Source of the DNA: Sipunculus nudus
Lineage: Eukaryota; Annelida; Sipuncula; Golfingiida; Sipunculidae
Length of the DNA: 64,000 nt
Direction of reading: 5' to 3'
Assembly (NCBI GenBank): GCA_026874595.1
Contig: CM049306.1
Span: 87,249,142-87,313,141 of the forward strand
Shown here: one piece after another, positions 13,435 through 24,840 of the stretch
How the letters are laid out: every line of letters starts with the position of its first letter
How positions within the stretch are numbered: position 1 is the first letter of the stretch
Made by a program: the position numbers and the translations under genes
Notes under the pieces: generated by a model
The model's database searches: none
What the model was told of the DNA's origin: nothing
Seen by the model: the letters and a program-made list of their open reading frames with translations, nothing else

Positions 13435-14033
13435 ATATTAAATACATATATTTTAATCAATTTTTCATATATATATTATTTCATATATATATTATTATAT
13501 TAATTCGAGAAGGTTAGTGTCACAGGCTTTTACATTTCCACTCTATCTGTCTGTCACTCATCCTATTTCTCTGTTTATTTTCTATGAGATATATCTCTCA
13601 CAGTGGTTAATGTGCTTCTGTGCAGCTTTTGATGATGAGTTCTGAAGCAAATAGAGTTCACGCAAGCCCAGTCTCGGATGCAAGAATTAACATTGCGCTT
13701 GTACTGCATGCACTTGACGCAATTTCGGGGGAGGGGGCGGATTCTTTGCAGAGCGTATAAGCACAAAGCTTCATTATTTAGCCTAGTGCTCATAATATTA
13801 AAATTTTCATCTACATTCATGACGAAGTCTTGCCATGATCTCTCGTGTAAAGATGTCACAATTCATACACTTTTTCTTTTTCAAAGTTACAGTGGAAGGG
13901 GAACGCCTTTTTAGCAGATAACGGCATATTTTGGGCAAATAAGCACTCAAAATAAGGAAAGCCAGTTTGAAAAAGGAGAGATATGCTAGAACCACGGTTA
14001 GAGGAGACGTCCGCTTGGGTTTATCATAACCGT
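13433..14033. other. Unannotated DNA
   Basis: Overlapping opposite-strand frames of 78-95 codons without domains; one reads the poly-C tract as glycine. No gene called. Confidence 0.5.
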
Positions 14034-14053
14034 CCCCCCCCCCCCCCCCCCCC
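14034..14053. repeat. Poly-C tract (20)
   Basis: Longest C run in the window, about 125 bp before the hAT-like element at 14178. Confidence 0.95.
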
Positions 14054-14169
14054 ACTGTGATTAGTGACTGTGATTTGTACATGGGCAGTCTCAAGACGTT
14101 CTCATTTGTGCTGCCGGACGCTAGAGGAATTTAGTATTTTCAAAACAATACAGACAAGAAAGGGTTAAT

Positions 14170-14177
14170 CTCGGAGG
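14170..14177. repeat. Target-site duplication, left copy (ctcggagg)
   Basis: It abuts the left hAT-like end and differs at one base from ctaggagg at 15735-15742. Confidence 0.65.
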
Positions 14178-15734
14178 TAGGGGCGGATCAAGGGGTTGGC
14201 TGACTTGGTTGCAGCTATGGGCCTTCGTTATTTACGGGGCCCCGAAAAAAGTTTTAAATATGATAAACACAAACATTATAGACTTGATTGAGGAGAGAGG
14301 GATGCCGACTGTCATGATTTGGATAACTAAATATTTAGAACCTTCTTCTTATTTTTGATGTGGATTATTAATTCTGGGATGATAAGAAAGAAAATACACA
14401 TCACATTCCACTAAAAGGAATGGTTTTAGAGGCCATTGTGTAATACCTGTGTTATTTTGCTATTTTTACCAGATTATTAGGTCATTTAGATTTTGGTTTG
14501 GACCCCGGCATATAATTTGGATTCAGGAACTTCATAATGGAATATTTACAAATGTTCAATCAATGATGCACGAATGAACCTAGGATTATGGACATGATAA
14601 GTGAATGCAAAAAAAATCACGAACCTCGCCCCCACCCACATTCATGGAAAGACTGTGTTGATTTCTGGGATCCTGGGATTCATTTTTTTGTTTTGTTTTG
14701 TTTCTTGCGCACTGTAATTCAGATATTGAAAAAATGGAAAGTGTTTAAACCGAAATAAAATGTTATTTATTTTCTAAAAGTGACTCAAATTTTTTACTGA
14801 AGAACTGAAATGAAAAGAGTGGGAGTCTGTTTAGAAGGGGGGAACATGCTCCTGCTAGAATATCTTAAATGCACTTTTTAGCGAACCTCTTTCAAGCTTG
14901 AAATTCATTGATTTAATGTATTATTTTATCCAAATCGTCTTTAATGTTTAATATTTTTGATTATTTTGGTTGTAATATTCTTCGCCTGGTGTAACTTACA
15001 TTTGCACAGTTCCTTTTTAGCATTAACCATGAAATGAATGGATGTTGATTTAAGGGATCCATATCAATGGGGCCAGGGTTTTACATACCCGCCAGATTTT
15101 TTGGTAGGCAGTAATCACACTGGCCATAAACTTATAAGCAAATTTTTATGACAATATGGATATCTTTATTTGCGGAAGGGGGGGGGGCATAAATATCCTG
15201 AGGAACGTACATAAAGATATAAGAAAAAAAACTTCCGTTAGAAGAATAACTCCGTAGAGTGATTTAAAGTTGGATTTAAAAAGTTCACGCAGTATACAAA
15301 ATACTATAGATTTTATCTATTTAATGAATTTAAGTTTATCAAATCTTTACATATAAACCTGCAATTGTCTAAGGTCATTGAGGAAAGTTTATTATTTTCC
15401 TAGGCTGGGTTTTTTCTAAAATGTTCATTAGGTTTGACTTCACTATAACTATAATAGTAGATCATTTTTAATGAAACTGTGCTGAATTTCATTGACTTTG
15501 CCATGATAATTCGTAAACGTGGCATCTGGTTGCATTATAATATATCCACCGCATACACCCGCATAGTTTACTTATCATCATATCGCACCCTTAAATGTTG
15601 ATGAAAGGCAACATAATTACTATTCGGTTTAGGAGAATTCCTTCATTTTTAATTGAACACACATTATAAATTATATGAAAGTGCCCCTGTTTGAAAAAGA
15701 GTCAGGGGCCCAATGCTACCTCAATCCGCCCCTG
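14178..15734. mobile_element. hAT-like non-autonomous element with 7/8 target duplication
   Basis: The left end TAGGGGCGGATCAAGG and the inverted right end CAGGGGCGGATTGAGG are 13/16 identical. Outside lie ctcggagg (14170-14177) and ctaggagg (15735-15742), an 8-bp duplication with one mismatch. The terminal motif and duplication size fit the hAT superfamily. The interior of about 1.56 kb has no open frame of 60 codons and is AT-rich, with a G run at 15177-15187. The ends and duplication have drifted, so this is an old, non-coding insertion. Confidence 0.75.
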
Positions 15735-15742
15735 CTAGGAGG
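15735..15742. repeat. Target-site duplication, right copy (ctaggagg)
   Basis: It immediately follows the CCGCCCCTG right end and matches the left copy at 7 of 8 positions. Confidence 0.65.
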
Positions 15743-16454
15743 TGAGCTGGCTGAGGTATGAGATCTCTGAGCGTACTGGCGCTGGCTTAATTTTCCGTCG
15801 GGGTATAGCGTAAATGAGTCCCTCGTTCCGTGTAATACAGACAGGATTACACAGCACCACCAGGTGGGGAGCTACTGTCAGCTTGCTGGATTGATGATCT
15901 GGCACTCACACTGTCACTGTCACAACCATCCAACCTCAGTAATGAACTAGGATATAGGACTTAAACTAGTAGTTACCTACCGGGTTAGAGTTCAGAGCTG
16001 ATGCTGGGTTCTCTCCGGAACCCAAAACCCTAACGCAAAATGCTGAAATCTCAACCGTACAGCAGAAATTCGCTACATTGTTATAAATTCAACTTGTATA
16101 TGGCCTATGGACTATTTCTTAACCCTGAACTCAAATGCTATATTATGCCTAATTACCGTATGCTTTGAGCAAAATTCTTTTCATGAATACCCAAAAAAGT
16201 TTCGTTTGTTGTTACATTTATACCCCAGCTTTAAGACTTTGCAAATATTTAAATGAAAGTAATAAAATGCACTTGGAGCCATAATGAAAAATATTGTTTT
16301 TTTTCCATAATGTTCCAAAATATCATTTGATAAAACAAGAATTCCTAGGTAACGTTATGGTTTATTGATTTCTACAAGAATACACGTGTAATAATAAAGT
16401 ACATTAATTGGGAGAACTTTGACACTTTATTTTGTCGTGTCATGTCAATTTTAA

Positions 16455-16604
16455 GGGTCCATGGGCAGTCGAAAGGTAACAAGCTCGGCTCTCTTCGCTG
16501 GCGACCCGGTTCGATTACCGGTGAGGCTGTGGGAGTGGTTTATATTGGCCCGTCCATGGTTTTATAGTCCTCCGGTTTCCTCAAACTCTGGAGACTACCG
16601 AACA
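16455..16604 (+). mobile_element. tRNA-derived SINE
   Basis: It contains a near-consensus tRNA B box, GGTTCGATTACC (16508-16519), preceded by a degenerate tRNA-like 5' part (GGGCAGTCGAAAGG near 16463) at about the right distance. Downstream comes a conserved-looking SINE body with GTCCTCCGGTTTCCTC, a stretch typical of mollusc SINEs in my experience. The SINE stops where the hAT-like end at 16605 begins. The 64-codon open frame across it is incidental. Confidence 0.65.
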
Positions 16605-16760
16605 CAGGGGCGGATCCAGGGTTTCGGAAAAGGGAGGACTCATAAAAAAACTTAAAGGTCCCCATGTCCGGAAAGGTGGGGGTGGGGGAGGTTCCAGGCC
16701 GTAAAATTTGGTCTAAAACCCTTAAAAGGTTGCGGTGAAAGAGGGGGGGGGGCAGGATAC
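16605..16760 (+). mobile_element. hAT-like terminal arm, CAGGGGCGGATCCAGG
   Basis: It begins CAGGGGCGGATCCAGG and continues with GGAAAAGGGAGGACT, GGTCC, TCCGGAAA, AAACCCTTAAAA and GCAGGATA. The same ordered blocks occur on the minus strand at 19231-19381. The flanking 8-mers of the two ends (accgaaca and agatttgc) do not match, so this may be one element with a lost duplication or ends of two copies. Confidence 0.6.
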
Positions 16761-17942
16761 GCTTCTGGAACAGCACAATATGTGCCATGGAGAGTGCCTA
16801 GCATTATAACTCATACTATTTGTACAATCAATGTAAAATAAATAAAAATATGGTGAAGGAACAAGCAATATCCAATAATGGAAAATTTAACAAAAATTTC
16901 CCCATGAAAATTTTCATTTATTTGTGTTTGCTTTTGAAGTAATTAAAGTGGTTTATTTTCATTCAAACATCGGAAAAATATAGAAAATCTATAAAAAGGA
17001 GTTTGGTAGAGATAACTTTTTATCCGCATTGGCCCATAACCTCCCGTGGGGCCACAACATAAAAGAACACCCTCAACCGCAAAACAAAACTTGATTGTGG
17101 ACAGAAGATTCACTGAGTCAAAACAAAAAGGTGATTAAGTTCCATCCTTCTCAGCAGCCCTGATGGAATAGGAACTGTGCGTACGTGATGTTGTCTTGGA
17201 GACAGGCGGGAACTTATCACTCAGGCGAGCCGTGTCAGGAGTCAACATAATTATGCCGGGCGCCCTAGCGGGGAGGTTGCGCCCTCTCAGCCCTCCGCTG
17301 TGTCGTCACAATTGCGTGACACCCTCTCTCCTTACTGGTACAGACTTTACGTTGCAAATATTCGGATAATGTCCCATGAGGCTGAAAAGATTGGTAGCTG
17401 TGACTGCAGTCGTATTAAAATGACATGTTTAATTCCCACTTTAGAACCCTTCATAAAGACATCGATATATCCAATGGACCTTCAGGCACCACTTGTGTCA
17501 CAGAGGAACATTAATAATATTTATAGTAATACATACACTCCTGTCAACTGATCAGTGGCTATTCATGCAAAAGTGTCGCATAAAGCAACAGTGTCTCGTG
17601 AGTATGTCAAGGCTGACCTCGTCTTTTCCTCGGGAGAGCTTGATTCTCCACATTGTGTTGCTGCCCTGGACATTAACCCTCCCTTAATTATCAGGAGTCA
17701 TGGTCATGTGACGCAGTGTTTGAAGTCGAATATATATCACGTATATGGGGAGAACGCTCGATCGTTGCTAAATGTGAGACCATGGATCGGTTAACAGAAA
17801 CTTGATGATTGTAAGGAAATCTATAAAAAAAATCGGATGACAATATCGCCAGACGAAATCAGATAGTGAACAACCGATTTCATGAAAGATGCATGATTAC
17901 CTGATTAACGATAAAATAGATCAGGGATTTATCTAAACCCGG
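16761..17942. other. Interior between the hAT-like arms, left part
   Basis: A GC-richer stretch at about 17150-17300 (CCGGGCGCCCTAGCGGGGAG) is followed by three overlapping plus frames (17300-17794) in different registers with no recognisable domain. Confidence 0.45.
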
Positions 17943-18140
17943 CGGCTCACTTACCGATTTTATCGACCGATTCATAGGATCAGCCGTCCATGTACCGATT
18001 GGAGTACCTTGTCGTGGCACACCCAGTGACGCGATTTTGTCGGCGTCGGCCTGAAAAAATCGCCGTCGCCAAGAGCTTGGCACTGTCAAAGAAAATCGGC
18101 CGATTTTATCGGGCGATTAGCTAAATCGTGTAGTGAGCCA
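17943..18140. repeat. Palindromic CCGATTTT-rich repeat
   Basis: It starts GGCTCACTTACCGATTTTAT and, read from the other strand at the far end, GGCTCACTACACGATTT. In between, CGATTTT or its complement occurs several times with GTCGGCGTCGGCC and CGCCGTCGCC. The dyad ends suggest a small MITE-like unit of about 200 bp. The superfamily is not recognised. Confidence 0.45.
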
Positions 18141-19230
18141 ATGTTTGCGACAAAGTCGGCCGATTTTGTTCATTTTTGTATGGTCAGAGTTACGTTCTGT
18201 ACGTTATCACTATTATAGTTATTATAAGTGTATATTGTAAATGACATATTTCTGTATTTTAAAAAGAATTAAAGACCGATTTTGGTAAAGATTCAAATTT
18301 CATGTAATTTTAAAAAATGACCGGCAATTTATTAACCATAATAAAGGAGTATCCATTCATATAATTAAAATGTGCAAACATTTTTGTAAACATAAAAACT
18401 GAACGAACAGGTCTATGTTTACAAACGCCCTTTTATTGCCGGGCTGTTGAGTAATCCATCAAATTGTGTGACGAGCTAATCTGAACAAGTAACTCATGCT
18501 TATGTATAAGTTTTTTTCTAAAAATTAAAATCAATATTTACAACTCATGTATGGCAAGAGTCAACTGTATATATTCCCGTACTCCCTTTCCATCATTAAA
18601 ACTTTCTCTCCTTCAGATAGTTTTTTGCCCAACCACAGGTTCTCCTTTAAGTCAGCAAAAAATGTGCCAGGGAAGAAAGTGTATAAATTAAAAAAAAAAC
18701 AAGCCAAAAGTAAGAGGAAATAAGAAAAGACATGAATGAATAGCCGAAAACGTTTGACTGATACAATATCCAGTCCAGCGCACGCAGCAATATACCTGAT
18801 GTTTACAAGTGACCCAATAGGCAAAAACTTTCATGTGAACGCATCTTTGGTACACTTTTTTCACGAAGTTAGCCTCATTGTTGGCGATGCTGTACTTTAA
18901 TTCATTTTAATATATTTAATCTGACAGATAACAGAGAATCGCCAGATATATAACTGATCATCACACGTCTAGGGGAATTAATAATGAAACTTAAAACCTA
19001 ATCTGCTGGTGTTGGCGTTTGCTGTGCGTAACAGTCAAATGAAATAGATGATAAAGCGTTGGCTGGTTTATACAGGATAGAAGAACACATATTACTTCTC
19101 TGAATTTCTAGAAACAGGAAATCCTAGAAATCACACAGACATGCAAGTAGAATGTCATTTTCTAAATTAGTATTCGTGTCTGGTGATGTTCCTTCTGAAT
19201 GTAGTATCCCGATGCTAGATGTTTGGTTTT
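18141..19230. other. Interior between the hAT-like arms, right part
   Basis: AT-rich. The 87-codon minus frame at 18561-18824 has a hydrophobic patch but no recognisable family. Confidence 0.5.
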
Positions 19231-19381
19231 ACCATATCCTGCAGATCGCCCGCCGCAATCGTTTTAAGGGTTTAAGATCAACCCTTTCGGAACTTTTTCC
19301 GGACCTTGGGACCTCTCTTTAGTTTGTTTTCAGTCCTCCTGGGTTGGACTCTTCTTTTCCTAAATCCTGGACCCGCCCCTG
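19231..19381 (-). mobile_element. hAT-like terminal arm, inverted partner of 16605
   Basis: Read on the minus strand from 19381 it gives CAGGGGCGGGTCCAGG, GGAAAAG, GGAGGACT, GGTCCGGAAA, AAACCCTTAAAA and CTGCAGGATA. It is homologous to the arm at 16605-16760 in inverted orientation. The pair would bracket about 2.78 kb. Confidence 0.55.
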
Positions 19382-19654
19382 AGATTTGCGGAGAAAACCA
19401 TTAAAGTGATGAAGGACGCTTCATCCTCCTGTCTCAGTTCGCATACTAGTGTGTTGTTTACATGCCCCTAGTTCCTCTCATCTCTCAAGTCAAGGTTTAA
19501 CCTATACAAGTCACTCTTCCGACATAGCATATTTCTCTGGACAAGCCACAAAGCGAAGAAGTATTTCCTTTTGGTTTTTCTCCTTGAAAGCTCAGTATCA
19601 TATCGCCATGATGAGACAGCCTTCTTAAATCGGTGACAATCGAGAGGTGTGAAC

Positions 19655-19765
19655 TCGCCCGTCGGTAAATGTGTCACCGAAAATAGGCCAACTTTAAGGC
19701 CGATTTTCAGCCGATTTTGAGAAAATCTGTCGCTTGATAAAATCGGGTAGTGAGCACCCAGCTTA
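19655..19765. repeat. Partial copy of the CCGATTTT repeat
   Basis: It contains GGCCGATTTTCAGCCGATTT and ends with ATAAAATCGGGTAGTGAGC, matching the AATCG-x-TAGTGAGCC end of the repeat at 17943-18140. A weaker relative, AAATCAGATAGTGAAC, lies at about 17858. Confidence 0.4.
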
Positions 19766-20829
19766 AAATAACATAATACATGTATATAAGTACTTGTGTA
19801 AAACACACTCGCCGTTGATTCTATACACTGTCAAAAGTAAGACTTTCAAGTTTTTTATCAATGCCTTCATTTAACTTAATATTCTTTTGAACATTTAAAT
19901 TAAAGGTAAACACATCAAAGTAATACCTTTATCATCAATCTTTTACCTGTGATAAAATTTCCAGAATCTTTGTGATACAGATGTGAACGGGATTTTGTTT
20001 TCACATGATCAGATGTTATTAAATTCTGGCCTCCCAAGGTCTCCCATAGCTCCAGGCTTCAAGTGTTCGAATGTAGTTTGCCAAACGAGCCATTAGTAAG
20101 TCCTTTTAAGACCTGTTTTCTCATGATATTAATGTTAATGAAATAGCAAAGAAATATATTCTCAACCCTTCTTTGGTATTATGATTTATATGGTCTTGCA
20201 TGTTCAGCCTTGGTAGATAGCACTGCGCTCTGGTAAGTATTTGTCTTTATCTTGGCCTTCCACCTAATTACGTAATCGGTTTATCACGTAATATCACCTG
20301 TCTGCCAGGAATATTTTGCGAACTATAAATCTTGCCTTTCGTGCAGAGCTTTAATTACACAGACGCAAAAGCTTTTCTCTGAAAGAAAACTGTTATCTCA
20401 TTAAATTGTGTTCAAAGAATATAGCCGTTTATTAAGTTTTTGTTGTTTCATTCATGAAATAAAACATGTCGGTCTGAAAGATGGCTCTTAACAAAGGCCT
20501 CGGCGAACCCCACTGGTGTCAGACCATATAACGTTACACACTTAGAGTAATAAGCGATTTATTGATACGTATGATAATGTTAATACCGAATGTACAGAAA
20601 CGCTATTGAGATACTATATTGTTTAGTCCTGTAGACGAAATTAAGTGAGAAATTAAAAATCGGATAATATATCTTGCTATTTGGAGCCAAGAAATCCAGT
20701 TTACACATCTGTATTCAGGAAGTGAATGATCTGCTTGTTATTTAAGGAATGCAGATCAGTCTAGTATACACATGTGTATATGTGCATGTTTGTGTATGGG
20801 TGTGCTTAGGCTGGCTCATACATCACAGA
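19766..20829. other. Unannotated AT-rich DNA
   Basis: Nothing recognised. Confidence 0.6.
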
Positions 20830-20915
20830 TGTCATCTCGATAGGTCACGATGTCACCCTGATGTGTCCCGATTCGCCCCGACGTCACGCCGACTAGTTCC
20901 GATGTCAACCCGATT
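20830..20915 (+). repeat. Degenerate 10-11 bp array (CGATGTCACC-like)
   Basis: CGATAGGTCA, CGATGTCACC, CTGATGTGTC, CGATTCGCCC, CGACGTCACG, CGACTAGTTC and CGATGTCAAC follow one another at about 10-11 bp. Isolated relatives (CGATGTCTCC, CGATGTCAGA) lie at about 20990 and 21010. Confidence 0.5.
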
Positions 20916-22976
20916 CTATTTTTTAATAAGTTGAAAGGTGTGCCAATATCTCCCTCACCTTCTCCATTTCCTTCTTCCATGCCGAAGTCGATGTCTCCCT
21001 GGTATAAGCCGATGTCAGATCGTAACATAATAATACTAGGTCTGGTCAATAATACTGAATAATATCTTTTATCTTATCATTATTTTTCTGAGACATCATA
21101 CATGACTGTTATACTCATAACTGTTAGTCGCTTTGTTAACTCTGTTTTCCTGCATTTTTGCTCTTATAATAAACAATATAATTGTATGTATTTGCCAAGC
21201 TCTGCATAGGACCAACACATTCCCTTCAGGTGACTAAGCCTGCCCAGTAAGACTTCCTTTGACACTTAAAGGGCTTAATATTAATCAACCTTAAATATAA
21301 AACTGAAAAAAAGTCGTGTATTTGCGTCCACTGCTTACTAGTTTTCAACTCAATGTGGCCCCCTGGAATCACCACAACTGAAAAAAAATCCGTTAGTAAG
21401 GCCAAAAAAATAAGGCACTTTTTTCAGAAATCATTGCGGGCGGGCGGTTTTTTTATTTTTAATTTTTTTTTATGTTTCGATAAAAATGCAAATGATAAGG
21501 GAAAAGCGTGATACTAACAGATTTATTTTGCTAAACATGTAAAAACACTACATAAAAAAGAAAATTTAATCAAAATTGGATGATTCTATCTTCTTGAAAG
21601 AAATGTCCGAGTGACTGGAGCTCAAAATTGGTAAGTTTCTGTTGAAAATCAAAATAAAAATTTTTGATGCGGGGGTTTAAAATTGACGCGGGCGGTGCCT
21701 GAGAACCATACCTTTTATTTTTTTTGGTCTAACATGTAAGATAAATTGGATAAACCAAGTATGATGATGATTATAATAAAGCGAATAAAAACCAACAATG
21801 ATATGTAACATAATCAAATACATATATCGATCACATTATATGTTTTACATGAACTAAAACTCAGTCTTATGAATTATATTATTCAACACGACATAACATT
21901 GACAAAACCCAATCTGGTCATGCACGAAACCAAACTATATTATGAAGAACGAGCTAATAGTGAAAATGATCTGAGTGTATCTATTTCCTGTATACAATCA
22001 TCCTTTCAGAAAGTAATAAGTGTATTTGCTGTTGTCAAATTAGTTCGAGTTTCACAAAAATTATGTAATAAAACATAGTGGATTTTATGTTCTTGTTTAT
22101 TAAATTTCTATTCAACAGTGTGTTGGGTAATGAACAGGCCGCCTGTATGATGATAACCTTTATAAAAAGTAAATAGAGCCATTCGTTTTGGGGGAAATAT
22201 ATTTAACAGAGCTTCTTTTGGGGACGATTTTCCTTCTATCCTATTATTCATCATAATCAACACCGGTGAAAAACACCCCCACTGAGGAAAGCCACATGAA
22301 AATCAAATTATACCAGATACAAGTTTTCACGCTGCCAAATGTGGTGAACAGGGTTTGGAAATCCCAGAGGCCAACCGCGCTCAAAGGAAACGTTTACTGT
22401 TAGGCGTGATGAAAGCGTGTTCTCTCTTGTTAAAAAAGAATAACTCGGTAGCTATTGAAAGAGGACGATTTTTATTCGTGATTTCAAAAACAGCGTATTG
22501 CCTGGTAATTGCTGGTGTTGGCGTTGCTTATTTTTGCCAGTTTTAAATAAAAAAAAAGTAACGGTCCTCAAGCGGAAGACTCAACCGAAAGCCGCCGCTG
22601 CATCAAGAAAAACCAGGTCTGTGGCAGCAAATAACACAGCAGTAAAACCAGCGTGTCAGCAGCAAACAAACATACCCGGAACCTCATACTTTCTTTTAAA
22701 GGGCTCCTTTCAACAGGTCCATTGATGTTATGGTGTTATAGCATGTTAAGTCGTTCTTTGTTATTTTGGACATCCGTGGCTTATGTCAGAGCATCAGGAT
22801 ATCATGAAGATTCGGATGGTATGTGTGTTACTGTGTTATCAAACAATGTTTCTGATGATGATTAAATGCTTGTATTCAAAGGATTTTTTTCTGGTGTCAT
22901 TAAGTGTTTTTGTATTATTTTATATCAATTGGTTAATATTATATTTGTTATGATATCAATTACATTTCACAAATTT
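20916..22976. other. Unannotated DNA
   Basis: At 22355-22865 three short plus frames overlap; one contains a Lys/Ala-rich stretch (KRKTQPKAAAASRKTR). Two start codons are non-ATG and no family is recognised, so none is called. Confidence 0.45.
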
Positions 22977-22995
22977 ATATATATATATATATATC
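22977..22995. repeat. Short (TA)n tract
   Basis: About nine AT dinucleotides. Confidence 0.85.
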
Positions 22996-24383
22996 TATAT
23001 AGCTTTATATGTATTTGTCATTAAAGATAAACTGCGGTATAATCATTAGTACATATTGTATATTATGAAGTCTTCATCAAAAACCTGCTTCACAAAATTG
23101 TGCAAGTCGAATGAATTTGTTCTACAGCATATTACTCATGAAAACTTCCCGACCGAGACGTCAAACCAGTTCTTAGTTATGTATATAATTAATACGGTGT
23201 TGGGTTTTTTCTAGACCACGGTTTACCTGCTTCCGTTCTGATTTGACTCTCCAAATTCTGCAGACTGTCGGTGGTGTGCTCTTCTAGGACAAGTTTGTTT
23301 TATTTTGTGGGATTATGCCCTATTAAGCTTAATAATTAATAAATTTAATATTTCCCCATTAGGTGCCCCTATTTCTTTTGTGCTGCAAGGTCCTCCACGC
23401 CTGTGACGCTTTTTCAGGACGCGCCTCGGGGATTTTCACTGGCCTGCTAAGTCCGTGGCCAGATCGCATGTCCTGCCCAAAAGGCATATCCGTGTAATAC
23501 GCGGTCACGCGGGTCCACTATAATCCCCATTGATCCCCCATATCAATTGTAATGCCTCTAAAAAAATTTTCTCTCCCAAAGTGAAGTAAAGGCTTTTAAT
23601 CCAAATACCACATGACTCCGCTTTCAATGCGAGGGCTTTTCAGTTTGGTCAACACTTGGCACTGAATCCGGTGATGTGACCACTGTTTGACTTTTTTTTG
23701 GGTTACAGGTATGTTGATTTTTATAAATTCAAAAATATCTTTCCATGGTAACCATGGTTTCAAAAATTCGCCAAAGTCGTGTGTTTTATGAAGTTTTTAT
23801 TTAATAAAGAAGCCCCAAAACTTATCATTTGGGTTGGGTGGGGGTGGGGGGTTCACATATATTTGTTAAGATCCGTTAAATTGTCTGTAGGGATGATGAA
23901 ACATGAAAAAATATCACCATTACATCTTTAAATTAATAACAATCTAGAATCTTTCGTCAGGGCGTACAGACTTGTTCACCTTGCGGGTGGCTTCCACACG
24001 GGGACAAACGAATGGTCCTTTGCCATAATTTTTTATAAGAAAATATATATTATTTTTCAAAAGGATTCTTTCCCAAGCAATGAAGCTGTCGGACCTATGT
24101 TGTTTATCAGGAAAAAAAATTTGTGCGATTTCTCGAATAGAACAATTTTTCTTTCTATGTTGATGTTCTGGGGGAGGGTGTTCCTGGAGAATTCTAGCAG
24201 AAGTAATCTTTTTATCCTGTAAATGAAACACATGACAAAAGTTCCTGCAAAAACCTTAGGATTAAAATATGCGTTGTTTAGTTTCTATCAGCTCATTAGA
24301 AAAATATGCATCAGATAGAGCCGTGGATTTTTTCACGGGAGCAGCTAGTTTACATGAATGTCTGCCGTGTAAACGTGTTTATA
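22996..24383. other. Unannotated DNA
   Basis: A GC-richer stretch at about 23370-23530 holds only a short frame of about 40 codons. The 95-codon minus frame at 23944-24231 has no domain. Confidence 0.45.
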
Positions 24384-24840
24384 GGTGGCGCCACCTGTCA
24401 CCTCAACGAAGAATCACAAAGATGTACACACATGCAAATTTTCAGAAGGATAAGTCAAACCACTCCTGAGATATGAGTGATTTTTACCCTATGCAGATGA
24501 ACAGATGGACACCACAAACCAGTCCTGAAATATAAGCATTGATGTCTGCAGTGTAAACGTAAACCTATCCTTGGTGTTGTATTTGTGCAATATTTCCGGC
24601 GAAAAAGTCAAACCACTGCAGAGATATGAGTGATTTTACCCGAAGACAGACGAACAGATCGACGCTGTTCAAAAATGATTGTAGATGGCGACACAAGTTT
24701 AGTGTATAATATAAAGCTATCCATAAGATTTACTCAAAATTGCAAAAAATGCAAAATTTCGGCACAGTTGGTCAAACAAGTCCGAAGATATGTTGGTTTA
24801 GGTGTAAAAACAGACGCACGCTCTGCAGAGAGGAAAGGTT
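24384..24840 (+). repeat. Degenerate tandem repeat, roughly 155-bp unit, three copies
   Basis: GTCAAACCACTCCTGAGATA (near 24453), GTCAAACCACTGCAGAGATA (near 24607) and GTCAAACAAGTCCGAAGATA (near 24771) mark three copies, each followed by TGAGTGAT-like text and a CAGATGAACAGAT or CAGACGAACAGAT box. The array begins with GGTGGCGCCACC (24384-24395), the same palindrome as in the 327-bp repeat at 3 kb. Related to widespread GACAGACGAACAG-type repeats of molluscs (inference). Confidence 0.55.

Noticed and set aside
22355-22865. Three overlapping small frames with a Lys/Ala-rich stretch suggestive of a basic nuclear protein
   Set aside because: Different registers, non-ATG starts in part, and no conserved motif. 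The composition alone is not evidence of a gene.
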